A DNA stretch of 64,000 nt, taken from NCBI RefSeq assembly GCF_004053875.1, contig NZ_SBIP01000002.1:1054001-1118000 (forward strand), given 5' to 3'. Shown here piece by piece: positions 33,334 through 42,040 of this stretch. Within the stretch, counting starts at the first letter, position 1; each line of letters begins with the position of its first letter. This DNA comes from Neorhizobium lilium. Its GTDB lineage: Bacteria; Pseudomonadota; Alphaproteobacteria; Rhizobiales; Rhizobiaceae. Below the pieces are notes generated by a model. The model worked only from the letters and a program-made list of their open reading frames with translations, ran no database searches and was not told the origin of the DNA. A program made the translations under genes and the position numbers.

Positions 33334-33447
33334 CGAAAGGGGACAATCACGAAAGAATTTGGGATTTTCAAGCATAGTTCATCCCGCACCCTCTTGCTAT
33401 GCCTTTCTGCGTCGACACTACGGATCGACCCAATCAGGAACATGTTC

Positions 33448-33783
33448 ATGATCAAGATCATCTTAAGCTTCAGGCGCCGCGAGGGAATGAGCCTCCAGGA
33501 ATTCAAGAATTATCGTCGCGACGTGCATGCGCCTCTCCTTTTCGCGATTCCCGAAGCCAAACTCGTGCGCCGCTTCGTTGTCTCTTATCCCGTTACGGCG
33601 CCTGAATTTCCTGCTCCGAGCTATGATGCCGTAGTCGAAGCCTGGTTCGACAATCTCGATGACCTCAACGCGCTCTATTCCTGCGAGAACTTCAAGACAA
33701 AGGTCGATCCCGACCATCCCAACTTCATCGACCTGAACTCGGTCGGAAGAATGATTTGCGAAGAGACGGTCGTGGTCGGGTGA
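33448..33783 (+). CDS. EthD-domain protein
   Basis: A 111-residue dimeric alpha-beta barrel (ferredoxin-like) protein with the EthD motif. It starts MIKIILSFRRREGMSLQEF, followed by HAPLLFAIPEAKLVRRFVVSYP and the C-terminal VGRMICEETVVVG strand. AGGA lies eight bases ahead of the ATG at 33448. Family members act as small accessory or ring-cleavage/degradation proteins. A specific role here is unknown. It is presumably controlled by the divergent AraC regulator. Confidence 0.8.
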   Translation: MIKIILSFRRREGMSLQEFKNYRRDVHAPLLFAIPEAKLVRRFVVSYPVTAPEFPAPSYDAVVEAWFDNLDDLNALYSCENFKTKVDPDHPNFIDLNSVGRMICEETVVVG

Positions 33784-33809
33784 CGCCAATAGAGGCGCGA
33801 CATCGCACC

Positions 33810-34706
33810 TCACCCCGCCTTGACGAAATCGATGAAGGCGCGTAGCGGCGCGGGCACCAGCCGGCGCCCGGGATAATAGAGGAATGGACCGGGAAAGCTC
33901 TCCCACCAGGGCTCAAGCACCGGTTCCAGCGCGCCGCTGTCGAGGCTGGGTTGCAGCCATTCCTCGAACAGATGGATGATGCCGAGCCCCTGTACCGCCG
34001 CCTCGATTGCAAGCTCGAGCGCGCCGCCGGGCCGTACCACAAGCGGTCCCTTGGGATCGATACGGACCACTTCGCCTTCTTTTTCGAACTCCCAGACCGG
34101 CATGGCGCCGCTCGCAAAGCGGCCGCGCAGGCAGCGGTGCTCCAAGAGGTCGCGGGGATGCTCCGGCCGGCCATGGGAGTCGAGATAGGCGGGTGACGCG
34201 GCGGTTGCGAACTGCTGGGTACGCGGCCCGATCGGAATGGCTACCATGTCCTGGTCCAGCCGCTCGTCATAGCGGATGCCCGCATCGCAGCCGGCTGCGA
34301 GCACATCGACAAAGCTGTCTTCCGCGATGATCTCCAGGACGATATCGGGATAGGCTTTGAGGAAGGGCGCAACAATCTTCGGAAGCACGAGGCGCGCCAC
34401 ACTCACCGGAACGTTGAGCTTCAGCGAACCGGCTGGCTTTTCGCGAAACCCGTTGACGACGTCGAGCGCCGCTTCCATTTCCGTCAGCGCCGGCCCGAGC
34501 CGGGCAAGAAGCCCTGCGCCCGCTTCGGTCGGAACCACGCTGCGCGTCGTGCGGTTGAGCAATCGCAGCCCAAGCTGTGTCTCCAGCCGCCGCACCGCCT
34601 CACTCAAGGCGGAGGCACTGGAGCCACTGACGCGGGCCGCTTCCCGAAAGCCTTTTGCTCTTGCCACTGCAACGAAAGCTCCAAGGTCACCGAGGTCGAC
34701 TGCCAT
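33810..34706 (-). CDS. LysR-family transcriptional regulator
   Basis: A 298-residue LysR regulator with N-terminal HTH (GFREAARVSGSSASALSEAVR, residues ~20-40) and LLNRTTRSVVPTEAG. The effector domain (LKLNVPVSVARLVLPKIVAPF, DIVLEIIAEDSFVDVLAAG, DAGIRYDERLDQDMVAIPIG) belongs to the same class as many regulators of aldo/keto reductases. It is divergent from the aldo/keto reductase gene (110 bp between starts), which it probably controls. Confidence 0.92.
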   Translation of the reverse strand: MAVDLGDLGAFVAVARAKGFREAARVSGSSASALSEAVRRLETQLGLRLLNRTTRSVVPTEAGAGLLARLGPALTEMEAALDVVNGFREKPAGSLKLNVPVSVARLVLPKIVAPFLKAYPDIVLEIIAEDSFVDVLAAGCDAGIRYDERLDQDMVAIPIGPRTQQFATAASPAYLDSHGRPEHPRDLLEHRCLRGRFASGAMPVWEFEKEGEVVRIDPKGPLVVRPGGALELAIEAAVQGLGIIHLFEEWLQPSLDSGALEPVLEPWWESFPGPFLYYPGRRLVPAPLRAFIDFVKAG

Positions 34707-34816
34707 TGATCTGTTTTCCGCACAAGCCGTACTGATTGTACGGGATTATCCAAAGCGACACCAAGCCCTATCTTGCCGTCATCGTCATTCGAGATTTGAT
34801 CCAGAAGGAGCTCATC

Positions 34817-35683
34817 ATGTCCAATATCGAAAAATCCGGCACCTACCGCCTCGGCGACCGCATGGTCAAACGCCTCGGTTATGGCGCCATGCAGCTTGCC
34901 GGCAAGGGCGTCTTCGGTCCGCCGAAGGATCGCGACCAGGCGATCGCGGTGCTGCGTCAGGCGATCGAGGCCGGCGTCGACCATATCGATACCAGCGACT
35001 TCTACGGCCCGCACATCACCAACCAGATCATCCACGAGGCGCTTCACCCCTATCCGGACGATCTCACCATCGTCACCAAAGTCGGTGCCAAACGCGGGCC
35101 CGACGGCTCCTGGCCTGCTGCGTTTTCCCCGCAAGAGCTGACCTCCGCCATCCACGACAACTTGCGCAACCTTGGACTGGAGCAGATCCAGGTGGTCAAT
35201 CTGCGGGTGATCTATGGCCTGCACGGACCTAAGGAAGGTCCGATCGAGGAACAGATCCACGCCCTGGCCGAGCTCCAGCGCCAGGGTCTCATCCGCCATA
35301 TCGGTATCAGCAATGCCACGCCCCAACAGATCGCGACAGCCCGCCAGATCGTCGAGATCGTCTGCGTGCAGAACATGTACAATATCGCCCAGCGCGCGGA
35401 CGACGCGCTGATCGACGATCTGGCCAGGGACGGCATCGCCTATGTGCCCTTCTTCCCGCTCGGCGGCTTCACGCCCTTGCAGTCGTCCACGCTGTCGGAC
35501 GTGGCGGCAAAGCTCGGCGCAACTCCCATGCAGGTGGCGCTTGCCTGGCTGCTGAAGCGCTCGCCGAACATCCTGCTCATTCCCGGCACATCCTCGCCGT
35601 CCCATCTCGAAGAGAACCTGGCGGCGGCCGAACTTGAGTTGCCGGAGGAAGTGCTGGTGGAGCTGAACGCCATCGCCGCCTGA
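34817..35683 (+). CDS. Aldo/keto reductase
   Basis: A 288-residue NADPH-dependent aldo/keto reductase (TIM barrel). It has KRLGYGAMQLAG, VDHIDTSDFYGP (catalytic Asp and Tyr), LTIVTKVGAK (catalytic Lys), RHIGISNATPQQI and the C-terminal PGTSSPSHLEENLAA cofactor loop. AGAAGGAG precedes the ATG at 34817; the frame extends to 34736 without family support. The likely role is detoxification of reactive carbonyls, inferred from the family. Confidence 0.93.
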   Translation: MSNIEKSGTYRLGDRMVKRLGYGAMQLAGKGVFGPPKDRDQAIAVLRQAIEAGVDHIDTSDFYGPHITNQIIHEALHPYPDDLTIVTKVGAKRGPDGSWPAAFSPQELTSAIHDNLRNLGLEQIQVVNLRVIYGLHGPKEGPIEEQIHALAELQRQGLIRHIGISNATPQQIATARQIVEIVCVQNMYNIAQRADDALIDDLARDGIAYVPFFPLGGFTPLQSSTLSDVAAKLGATPMQVALAWLLKRSPNILLIPGTSSPSHLEENLAAAELELPEEVLVELNAIAA

Positions 35684-35711
35684 ACGCTGGCCGCATATTT
35701 ATCGATTCAAT

Positions 35712-35750
35712 CGGCGCAGGATCTCAGCGGGCCTGCGCCGAAAGTTTGTT
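35712..35750 (+). terminator. Terminator after the aldo/keto reductase
   Basis: CGGCGCAGG (35712-35720) pairs perfectly with CCTGCGCCG (35732-35740) across an 11-base loop, followed by AAAGTTTGTT. The hairpin starts 28 bp after the stop codon. Confidence 0.55.
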
Positions 35751-35860
35751 CAGGAGGAAACCTTTAGGCATCGGTCCGGTTCGACACCCACAGGAACCGG
35801 CTCTCGTGATTGCCACGTGTGGCCGCTCAGCCCCGAGACGAACAGACATTGGAGACGATC

Positions 35861-37036
35861 ATGCGAGCTTTGGTTTGGCACGGCAAGGAAGACATCCGGT
35901 GCGATACCGTGACGGACCCCGAGATCGAACACCCCCGTGACGCGATCATAAAGGTATCGAGCTGCGCCATTTGCGGTTCGGACCTGCACCTCTTCCACAA
36001 TTTCATACCCGCGATGATGCCAGGCGACATCATGGGCCATGAGATGATGGGCGAGGTCATCGAGACCGGCTCGGAGATGAACGGCAGCCTCAAGAAGGGC
36101 GACCGCATCGTGGTGCCCTTCACCATCAATTGCGGCGAATGCGACCAGTGCAAGCGCGGCAATTTCTCCGTCTGCGAGCGCTCCAACCGCAACAAGCAGA
36201 TGTCCGACAAGGTTTTCGGCCACGCCACAGCCGGCCTGTTCGGCTACACCCACCTGACCGGCGGCTATCCGGGCGGCCAGGCGGAATATCTGCGCGTGCC
36301 GTTTGCCGACGCCACCCATATCAGGGTGCCGGACAGCATGACCGACGAGCAGGCGCTGTTCCTCGGCGACATTCTGCCGACCGGCTGGCAGGCCGCCGTT
36401 CACTGCGACATCGAGCCGACCGATACGGTCGTCATCTGGGGCTGTGGCCCCGTCGGCCAGATGGCGATCCGCAGCGCCGTTCTGCTCGGGGCAAAGCAGG
36501 TAGTTGCGATCGATTGCGTTGCCGAGCGCCTTTCCATGGCGCAGGCCGGTGGCGCGATCACCATAAATTTCGAGGAAGAAAGCGTCGTCGAGCGGCTGAA
36601 CGAGCTGACCAACGGCAAGGGTCCGGAAAAGTGCATCGATGCCGTCGGCCTCGAAAGCCACGTCTCGATGAGCCAGCCGGACACGCTGATGGACCGCGCC
36701 AAACAGATGATGATGGTGGAAAACGACCGTCCGCACGTCATCCGCGAGATGATCTATGTCTGCCGCCCTGGCGGTATCATTTCCATCCCCGGCGTCTATA
36801 GCGGTCTTGTCGACAAGATCCCGCTCGGCATGGCCATGAACAAGGGCCTCAGCTTCCGCATGGGCCAGACCCACGTCAAGCGCTGGACGGACGATCTCCT
36901 GCGCCGCATCGAGGAAGGCCAGATCGACCCATCCTTCGTCATCACCCACACTGTCGGGCTCGAAGAAGGACCCGAGATGTACAAGGTGTTCCGCGACAAG
37001 CAGGACAGCTGCATCAAGGTCGTCCTGAAACCGTAA
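35861..37036 (+). CDS. Zinc-dependent alcohol dehydrogenase (glutathione-dependent formaldehyde dehydrogenase-like)
   Basis: A 391-residue medium-chain dehydrogenase. The catalytic-zinc Cys is in SCAICGSDLH, then GHEMMGEVIETG. The structural zinc site is CGECDQCKRGNFSVC. The Rossmann motif VVIWGCGPVGQMAI has the GxGPVG pattern. The subfamily is that of threonine-dehydrogenase/formaldehyde-dehydrogenase-like enzymes of rhizobia. GGAGAC before the ATG at 35861. The membrane-protein gene 14 bp behind it is a frequent companion. A hydrolysable or alcohol substrate cannot be named. Confidence 0.92.
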   Translation: MRALVWHGKEDIRCDTVTDPEIEHPRDAIIKVSSCAICGSDLHLFHNFIPAMMPGDIMGHEMMGEVIETGSEMNGSLKKGDRIVVPFTINCGECDQCKRGNFSVCERSNRNKQMSDKVFGHATAGLFGYTHLTGGYPGGQAEYLRVPFADATHIRVPDSMTDEQALFLGDILPTGWQAAVHCDIEPTDTVVIWGCGPVGQMAIRSAVLLGAKQVVAIDCVAERLSMAQAGGAITINFEEESVVERLNELTNGKGPEKCIDAVGLESHVSMSQPDTLMDRAKQMMMVENDRPHVIREMIYVCRPGGIISIPGVYSGLVDKIPLGMAMNKGLSFRMGQTHVKRWTDDLLRRIEEGQIDPSFVITHTVGLEEGPEMYKVFRDKQDSCIKVVLKP

Positions 37037-37050
37037 AGCGAGGTTCACTC

Positions 37051-37635
37051 ATGTCCTATCTGACCAATAAAACACGCCCCGAAGGCGATCCGAAGATCCT
37101 GCATTCCGGCCCGAGTTCCCTCAATGCCTCCGACCGTCTGGCCCGTAATCTCGGCTGGTTCAGCCTCGGGCTTGGCCTGGTTGAGATCTTCGCGGCCGAG
37201 AAGATCACCACGGCACTCGGCATGCGCGGCAAGGAAAACCTGATCCGGGCCTACGGTGCCCGCGAGATCGGCGCCGGCATGATGACCCTGTCCGTCGACA
37301 AGCAGGTGGGGCTTGCAAGCCGCGTTGCCGGCGATGCGCTGGATATCGCGACCCTGATGACGGCCATGCGCCCGGATAATCGCAAGCGGGAGAATGTGGG
37401 CGTGGCGCTTGCCATCGTGGCCGGCATCACGCTGCTGGACATCATCGCCCTCGGTGCAACCACGGTACGGCACACGCGGGGCCGCGGCCAGGCCCGCAGC
37501 TATGGTGACCGGACCGGGTTCCCCAAGGGGGTCGAAGCCTCGCGGGGTCTGGGACGCAAGCAGCTGGCAGACCTGCGCCCGGCCGATGCGGCAACGGGCA
37601 ACAGCTCGACGCAGCCCGCAGCCAACGTCAACTAA
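37051..37635 (+). CDS. Membrane protein of unknown function, linked to the alcohol dehydrogenase
   Basis: A 194-residue protein starting MSYLTNKTRPEGDPK. Two or three hydrophobic segments are visible (NLGWFSLGLGLVEIFAAEKI, GVALAIVAGITLLDIIALGA), with the conserved GMRGKENLIRAYGAREIGAG block between them. The C-terminus is polar (ADAATGNSSTQPAANVN). It follows the dehydrogenase with a 14-bp gap and is surely co-transcribed. I associate it with small proteins found behind such dehydrogenases in rhizobia, but no function is established. Confidence 0.75.
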   Translation: MSYLTNKTRPEGDPKILHSGPSSLNASDRLARNLGWFSLGLGLVEIFAAEKITTALGMRGKENLIRAYGAREIGAGMMTLSVDKQVGLASRVAGDALDIATLMTAMRPDNRKRENVGVALAIVAGITLLDIIALGATTVRHTRGRGQARSYGDRTGFPKGVEASRGLGRKQLADLRPADAATGNSSTQPAANVN

Positions 37636-37641
37636 TCGAAA

Positions 37642-37674
37642 TATGGCAGGCGGAGATGAAACTCCCCTGCCATA
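37642..37674. terminator. Bidirectional stem-loop between convergent genes
   Basis: TATGGCAGG and CCTGCCATA form a perfect 9-bp stem, with a smaller inner GGAG/CTCC pair. It lies between the membrane-protein gene (ending 37635) and xylA (ending 37681), transcribed towards each other. Confidence 0.6.
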
Positions 37675-37680
37675 CCCTCG

Positions 37681-38991
37681 TCAGACGTAACGGTTGACGA
37701 CGTTTTCGAGATATTCCTGGCGGCCGGACCTGGGCTCCGGATTGACGTTCTCGCGCTCCACCATGGCCGCGATCTCATCCAGCTTGTACTCGCCGCGCAG
37801 CATCTTCTGCGCTTCCGGGCTGTCCCACTTCTCGTAGCGGGCATCCAGCGGGCTCTTCAGCGCACCGTCGTCCAGCATCTTCGCCGCAGCCTTCAGGCCG
37901 CGGGCGCAGCAATCCATGCCGCCGATGTGACCAATCAGCAGGTCGGCCGGATCGAGCGACTGCCGGCGCAGCTTGCTGTCGAAATTGGTGCCACCATTGG
38001 TAAAGCCGCCGCCAGCCAGAACGTGATAATAGGCCAGCGCCATTTCCGGCACGTTGTTGGGGAACTGGTCCGTATCCCAGCCCGACTGGTAGTCGTTGCG
38101 GTTCATGTCGATCGAGCCGAATATGCCGAACGAGTTCGCCATGGCAATTTCGTGCTCGAACGAATGGCCGGCCAGGATCGCGTGGCCCTGCTCGATATTG
38201 ACCTTCACTTCCTTGTCCAGCCCGTGCTTCTGCAGGAAGGCATAGACGGTCGAGACGTCGTAATCGTACTGGTGCTTGGTCGGCTCCTGCGGCTTCGGCT
38301 CGATCAGGATCGTGCCTTCGAAGCCGATCTTGTACTTGTACTCCACCACCAGGTTGAGGAAGCGACCCATCTGGTCGAGTTCGCGGGTGAAATCCGTGTT
38401 GAGCAGGGTTTCATAGCCCTCGCGGCCGCCCCATAGCACGTAGTTCGATCCGCCGAGGCGCTTGGTGGCGTCGAGGCAGGTCTTTACCGTCGCTGCGGCA
38501 AAAGCGAAGACATCGGGGTCCGGATTGGTGGCGGCACCCGACATGTAGCGGCGGTGCGAGAAGAGGTTAGCCGTGCCCCAGAGCAGCTTTACGCCGGTCT
38601 CGGCCTGCTTCTTCTCGAAGTGATCGACGATCTCGTTGAGGTTCTTCGTGTTCTCCGCAAAGCTGTTGCCTTCCGGGCGCACGTCCGCGTCATGGAAGCA
38701 GTAGAAGGGCGAGCCGAGCAGCTGGAAGAATTCGAAGGCGACGTCGGCCTTCAGCTTTGCCGCCTGCATGCTGTCGTCGAACCACGGGCGCTGGAAGGTC
38801 TGGCCGCCGAACGGGTCGCCGCCCGGCCAGGTGAAGCTGTGCCAATAGGCGACCGCAAAGCGCAAATGGTCTTCCATGCGCTTGCCGCCGACGATCTCGT
38901 CGGGATTGTAAAAGCGGAACGCCAGCGGATTGGTGCTGTCCGGTCCTTCGTATTTGATCTTGCTGATATCGCCGAAAAAGCCTGTCGACAT
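37681..38991 (-). CDS. xylA: Xylose isomerase
   Basis: A 436-residue class II xylose isomerase converting D-xylose to D-xylulose. Signature segments include [15 protein letters not shown] (catalytic His), [30 protein letters not shown] (metal-binding Glu), [17 protein letters not shown] and GSIDMNRND. The start [19 protein letters not shown] (38991) is typical for the family. The gap to xylB is filled by a palindromic repeat, so the two are probably separately expressed or processed. Together with xylB it supports the xylulose 5-phosphate route, feeding the transaldolase at 55126. Confidence 0.97.
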   Translation of the reverse strand: MSTGFFGDISKIKYEGPDSTNPLAFRFYNPDEIVGGKRMEDHLRFAVAYWHSFTWPGGDPFGGQTFQRPWFDDSMQAAKLKADVAFEFFQLLGSPFYCFHDADVRPEGNSFAENTKNLNEIVDHFEKKQAETGVKLLWGTANLFSHRRYMSGAATNPDPDVFAFAAATVKTCLDATKRLGGSNYVLWGGREGYETLLNTDFTRELDQMGRFLNLVVEYKYKIGFEGTILIEPKPQEPTKHQYDYDVSTVYAFLQKHGLDKEVKVNIEQGHAILAGHSFEHEIAMANSFGIFGSIDMNRNDYQSGWDTDQFPNNVPEMALAYYHVLAGGGFTNGGTNFDSKLRRQSLDPADLLIGHIGGMDCCARGLKAAAKMLDDGALKSPLDARYEKWDSPEAQKMLRGEYKLDEIAAMVERENVNPEPRSGRQEYLENVVNRYV

Positions 38992-39083
38992 TGGGTGTTC
39001 CTCCTGTTGGAATGTTGGTTGGTATGACGCCACCTGCCGTTGAGCGGGCAGCGGTGTGATTTCATAATCGTCGCGGGGGCCAG

Positions 39084-39266
39084 CCCCCCTCTGCCCTGCC
39101 GGGCATCTCCCCCTCAGGTGGGGAGATCGGCTGGGGGCCTGCCCACCCGCCAAACGAACCTCTTCTTCTGCGCACCTCGAACTGAATGGCTCGACAGGGA
39201 GCGATGGTTGCTCATCCTTCGATCTCCCCCCTTGAGGGGGAGATGTCCGGCAGGACAGAGGGGGGT
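39084..39266. repeat. Palindromic intergenic element D
   Basis: The 319-bp gap between xylA and xylB is mostly this element. The left arm is CCCCCCTCTGCCCTGCCGGG then CATCTCCCCCTCAGGTGGGGAG. The right arm is GATCTCCCCCCTTGAGGGGG then AGATGTCCGGCAGGACAGAGGGGGG. The outer ends are inverted repeats of each other with a middle of about 90 bp. The rest of the gap shows nothing recognisable. Confidence 0.75.
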
Positions 39267-39310
39267 GACGCTGGGTTACCGCGTAACAGCCTCCTCATCA
39301 GTCCATCCGT

Positions 39311-40765
39311 TCAATGCACCAGCGATCTGATGGCCGGATAGGCCGCCCGATACCGCTCATACGCGACCTCATAAGCATCCGACAATTCGGCGACCGGTTC
39401 GATCGTCGCTTCCGTCACCGGTGCCGAACACACGACAACCGGATCGGCGCCGGTAGCTGCAATCAGTCCGAGACGGGCAGCGCCGAAGGCGGCACCGAAA
39501 TCTCCATCCGCCGGAATATCCACCGGCACACCAAGTGACGTTGCGATGGAGGCGAGCCAGTAACGCGAACGGGAACCGCCGCCGATCGCCGTGACGCGCG
39601 AAATCGAGGTGCCTGCAGATTTCAGCGCTTCGAGATTGTCGCGGATGGCGAAGGTCACGCCTTCGAGCACCGCCTGGGTCAGCACGGCGCGGCTGCTCTC
39701 GTGCTCGAGCCCGATGAATGCACCGCGGATGACCGCGTCATTATGCGGCGTCCGCTCCCCCGAGAGATAGGGAAGGAAGGTCACGCCGGAGGGCGCCTTC
39801 AGCGCATCGCCCAGTTCCGTGGTAAGCTCGGCGGGTGACTTGCCGGCGATGTGCGAATACCAGTTGAGTGCGTCGGTGGCCGACAGGATGACGCCCATCT
39901 GGTGCCAGGTCTTCGGCAGCGCATGGCAGAAGGCATGCACGGCGCTTTCCGGCTTCGGCAGGTAGGAGGCGTTGGCCGCGAAGAGCACGCCGGACGTGCC
40001 GAGCGACACGAAAGCCTGTCCCTCCGCAACCGTGCCCATGCCGCAGGCAGAGGCCGCATTGTCCCCTGCCCCACCGGCAACCACTACCTCGCCGCCGATG
40101 CCCCAGGCGGAGCGCAGTTCGGCACGCAGCTTGCCCGCCTGGTCCGTGCCTTCAACCAGATCAGGCATCTGTTCCTCAGAAAGATCCGTGGCGGCGAGAA
40201 GCTCGGACGACCACCGGCGGGCGCCGGTGTCGAGCCAGGACGTACCGGCCGAATCCGACATTTCCGACATATGTTCGCCTGTCAGCCACAGGCGCAGGTA
40301 ATCCTTGGGCAGGAGAACCTTGGCGACTTGGGCGAAGATCTCCGGCTCGTTGTTCTTCACCCAGGCGAGCTTGGGAGCGGTAAAGCCGGGGAAGACGATA
40401 TTGCCGGTGATCTGCCGAAAGCGCGGGTCGGCATCGAGAGCCGCCGCTTCCTGATAGGAGCGCGTATCGTTCCACAGAATGCAGGGCCGCAGCACCTTGT
40501 CCTGCGCATCCAGCAGCGTTGCGCCGTGCATCTGGCCGGACAGGCCGATACCCTTCACGGCGGCAAGCTGCTGGGGAAACTGCGCCTTGAGGCCTGCGAT
40601 CGCCTCTTCGGTCGCCCGGATCCAGTGCGCCGGCTCCTGCTCGGACCAGCCGGAATGCGGCCGGGACACGTCGAGCGATCCGCTCGCGGAACCGACGATC
40701 CCCTGCTCGCCGTCGATCAGCATGGCTTTGACGCCGGACGTGCCGAGATCGAGACCGAGATACAT
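39311..40765 (-). CDS. xylB: Xylulokinase
   Basis: A 484-residue FGGY kinase that phosphorylates D-xylulose. It has the ATPase-fold phosphate-1 motif YLGLDLGTSGVKA, EQEPAHWIRATEEAI, GLSGQMHGATLLD (xylulose-binding Met/His), PCILWNDTRS and the C-terminal VTAIGGGSRSRYWLASIATSLGVPV with the GGG nucleotide loop. The start at 40765 has AGGAG seven bases upstream; an ATG at 40783 is less likely. Upstream is the LacI regulator on the same strand. Confidence 0.95.
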   Translation of the reverse strand: MYLGLDLGTSGVKAMLIDGEQGIVGSASGSLDVSRPHSGWSEQEPAHWIRATEEAIAGLKAQFPQQLAAVKGIGLSGQMHGATLLDAQDKVLRPCILWNDTRSYQEAAALDADPRFRQITGNIVFPGFTAPKLAWVKNNEPEIFAQVAKVLLPKDYLRLWLTGEHMSEMSDSAGTSWLDTGARRWSSELLAATDLSEEQMPDLVEGTDQAGKLRAELRSAWGIGGEVVVAGGAGDNAASACGMGTVAEGQAFVSLGTSGVLFAANASYLPKPESAVHAFCHALPKTWHQMGVILSATDALNWYSHIAGKSPAELTTELGDALKAPSGVTFLPYLSGERTPHNDAVIRGAFIGLEHESSRAVLTQAVLEGVTFAIRDNLEALKSAGTSISRVTAIGGGSRSRYWLASIATSLGVPVDIPADGDFGAAFGAARLGLIAATGADPVVVCSAPVTEATIEPVAELSDAYEVAYERYRAAYPAIRSLVH

Positions 40766-40843
40766 GGTGTTTCTCCTATTCATGTGCCGTCTTCGCGGCG
40801 TTGTTGCTTGCGGCGCTTCACGCTGTGCGGGAAGGGTCGGCGC

Positions 40844-41869
40844 TCAGGGCAGATTGTCCTTCAGGAAGATGTCGATACGAATACGCTCCTGCGCGGCGAT
40901 CACCGGCAGACCGTCCGCCTTGGCCTTCAGCACCCGGATGGCGCTGCGAACCTCGTGCCCGGCGTCCTGGTTCAGCACAGCGTCGATCGTGCCATCGGCC
41001 AGGGCGGCTCTGGTATAGGCTGTCAATTCATGGGCAATGACCATGGCGCGCCTCGTCATCGACACCTTGCGCAGTGCCTGGATCAGGCCCCGATTGCCGG
41101 CGCCGAGGCTGTATATGCCGGCAATCTGCGGGTTGTCTTCCAGCACCTGCATGACCAGGGCTTCGGCAAGCGCCGGATCGTCGCGGCCCTCCAGCACGGG
41201 CAGGATCGCCAGACCCGGAAACTGCTCCCGCACCACCGTCGCAAAACCCTCCAGCCGCTCGCGATGGTCACGCACAAGCATGGAGCCGGAAAGCACCGCC
41301 ACCGTCGCGTCACCGCCGCCGAGAAAGCGGCCCATCAGGCTGCCGGCCGTGCGTCCGGCAGCAATATTGTCGATGCCGACATAATGGTCGCGCGCCGCCT
41401 CCGGCAGGTCGGAAACAAGCGTGACGATAGGAATGCCAGCGGCCGCCACCCGCTGAACAGCCGCGCGCACGTCCGGCGTGTCGATGGCGACGAAGGCGAC
41501 ACCGGCCGGGCGCTCCAGCACAACCGTGTCGAGCGCTGCGACAAGGGCAGCCGGATCGAAGGGCGGCACATTGACGATACGGACGGCCATGCGTTCCAGG
41601 CTGGAACGTGCGATTGCGCCACGCACCTCGTCTCCGAGCCCAATCATGAAGGAATTGTCATTGGCCGGCAGGATGAAGGTGAAGGCATAGGTGCGGCTTT
41701 TGGCGAGGTTCGCGGCAGCCACGTCACGCACATAGCCAAGTTCGGCAATTGCGCCCTCCACTCGCTGGCGGGTGACGCGCCGGACGCCCGGCCGGCCATT
41801 CAGCACACGGTCCACGGTGGCAAGGCTGACGCCCGCGCTACGCGCTATGTCATGAACCGTTGGCTTCAT
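40844..41869 (-). CDS. LacI-family transcriptional regulator
   Basis: A 341-residue LacI repressor. The DNA-binding region MKPTVHDIARSAGVSLATVD (residues 1-20, hinge-preceding HTH) and VLNGRPGVRRVTRQRVEGA are typical. The periplasmic-binding-protein-like core follows (FTFILPANDNSFMIGLGDEV, GIPIVTLVSDLPEAARDHYVGID), of the kind binding ribose/xylose-type sugars. It precedes xylB, but the operator-like site in front of it (41904-41919) recurs in front of the sugar ABC operon at 32331, not in front of xylA or xylB. It likely represses that operon and itself. Confidence 0.92.
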   Translation of the reverse strand: MKPTVHDIARSAGVSLATVDRVLNGRPGVRRVTRQRVEGAIAELGYVRDVAAANLAKSRTYAFTFILPANDNSFMIGLGDEVRGAIARSSLERMAVRIVNVPPFDPAALVAALDTVVLERPAGVAFVAIDTPDVRAAVQRVAAAGIPIVTLVSDLPEAARDHYVGIDNIAAGRTAGSLMGRFLGGGDATVAVLSGSMLVRDHRERLEGFATVVREQFPGLAILPVLEGRDDPALAEALVMQVLEDNPQIAGIYSLGAGNRGLIQALRKVSMTRRAMVIAHELTAYTRAALADGTIDAVLNQDAGHEVRSAIRVLKAKADGLPVIAAQERIRIDIFLKDNLP

Positions 41870-41903
41870 GAAATCCTCCCGACCAGCGTCGTAAACCAGT
41901 TTT

Positions 41904-41919
41904 TGAGGTACGTAAATCA
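41904..41919. promoter_or_regulatory. Candidate LacI-type operator (autoregulation)
   Basis: TGAGGTACGTAAATCA, with dyad symmetry TGA-N2-TACGTA-N2-TCA, 35 bp before the LacI start. It matches the site at 32331-32346 at 15 of 16 bases. Confidence 0.6.
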
Positions 41920-41971
41920 GAAATTCCCGAGGCGCAGAATATTAGCTTTAAGACAGAAGAGACGGGACAAA

Positions 41972-42005
41972 AGAAAAGGGCCGCCGCTTTCGCGACGACC
42001 CCTTC
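41972..42005 (-). terminator. Terminator of the emrAB-like operon
   Basis: On the minus strand, GGGGTCGTCGC and GCGGCGGCCC form a long stem with a GAAA tetraloop and a few G-T pairs, followed by TTTTCTTTTG. It ends the efflux-pump operon 36 bp after the MFS stop. Confidence 0.75.
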
Positions 42006-42040
42006 CGGCGGTGGATCTTTGAAGAAGAGTCCGGTCGTGA

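Noticed and set aside
35793..35819. EcfG-type promoter before the alcohol dehydrogenase
   Set aside because: GGAAC is present but no TT or CGTT follows at the required distance.
39851..42022. A 723-residue open frame on the plus strand opposite xylB and the LacI gene
   Set aside because: It is antisense to two well-supported genes and its composition follows from their codon bias; no domain is recognisable.
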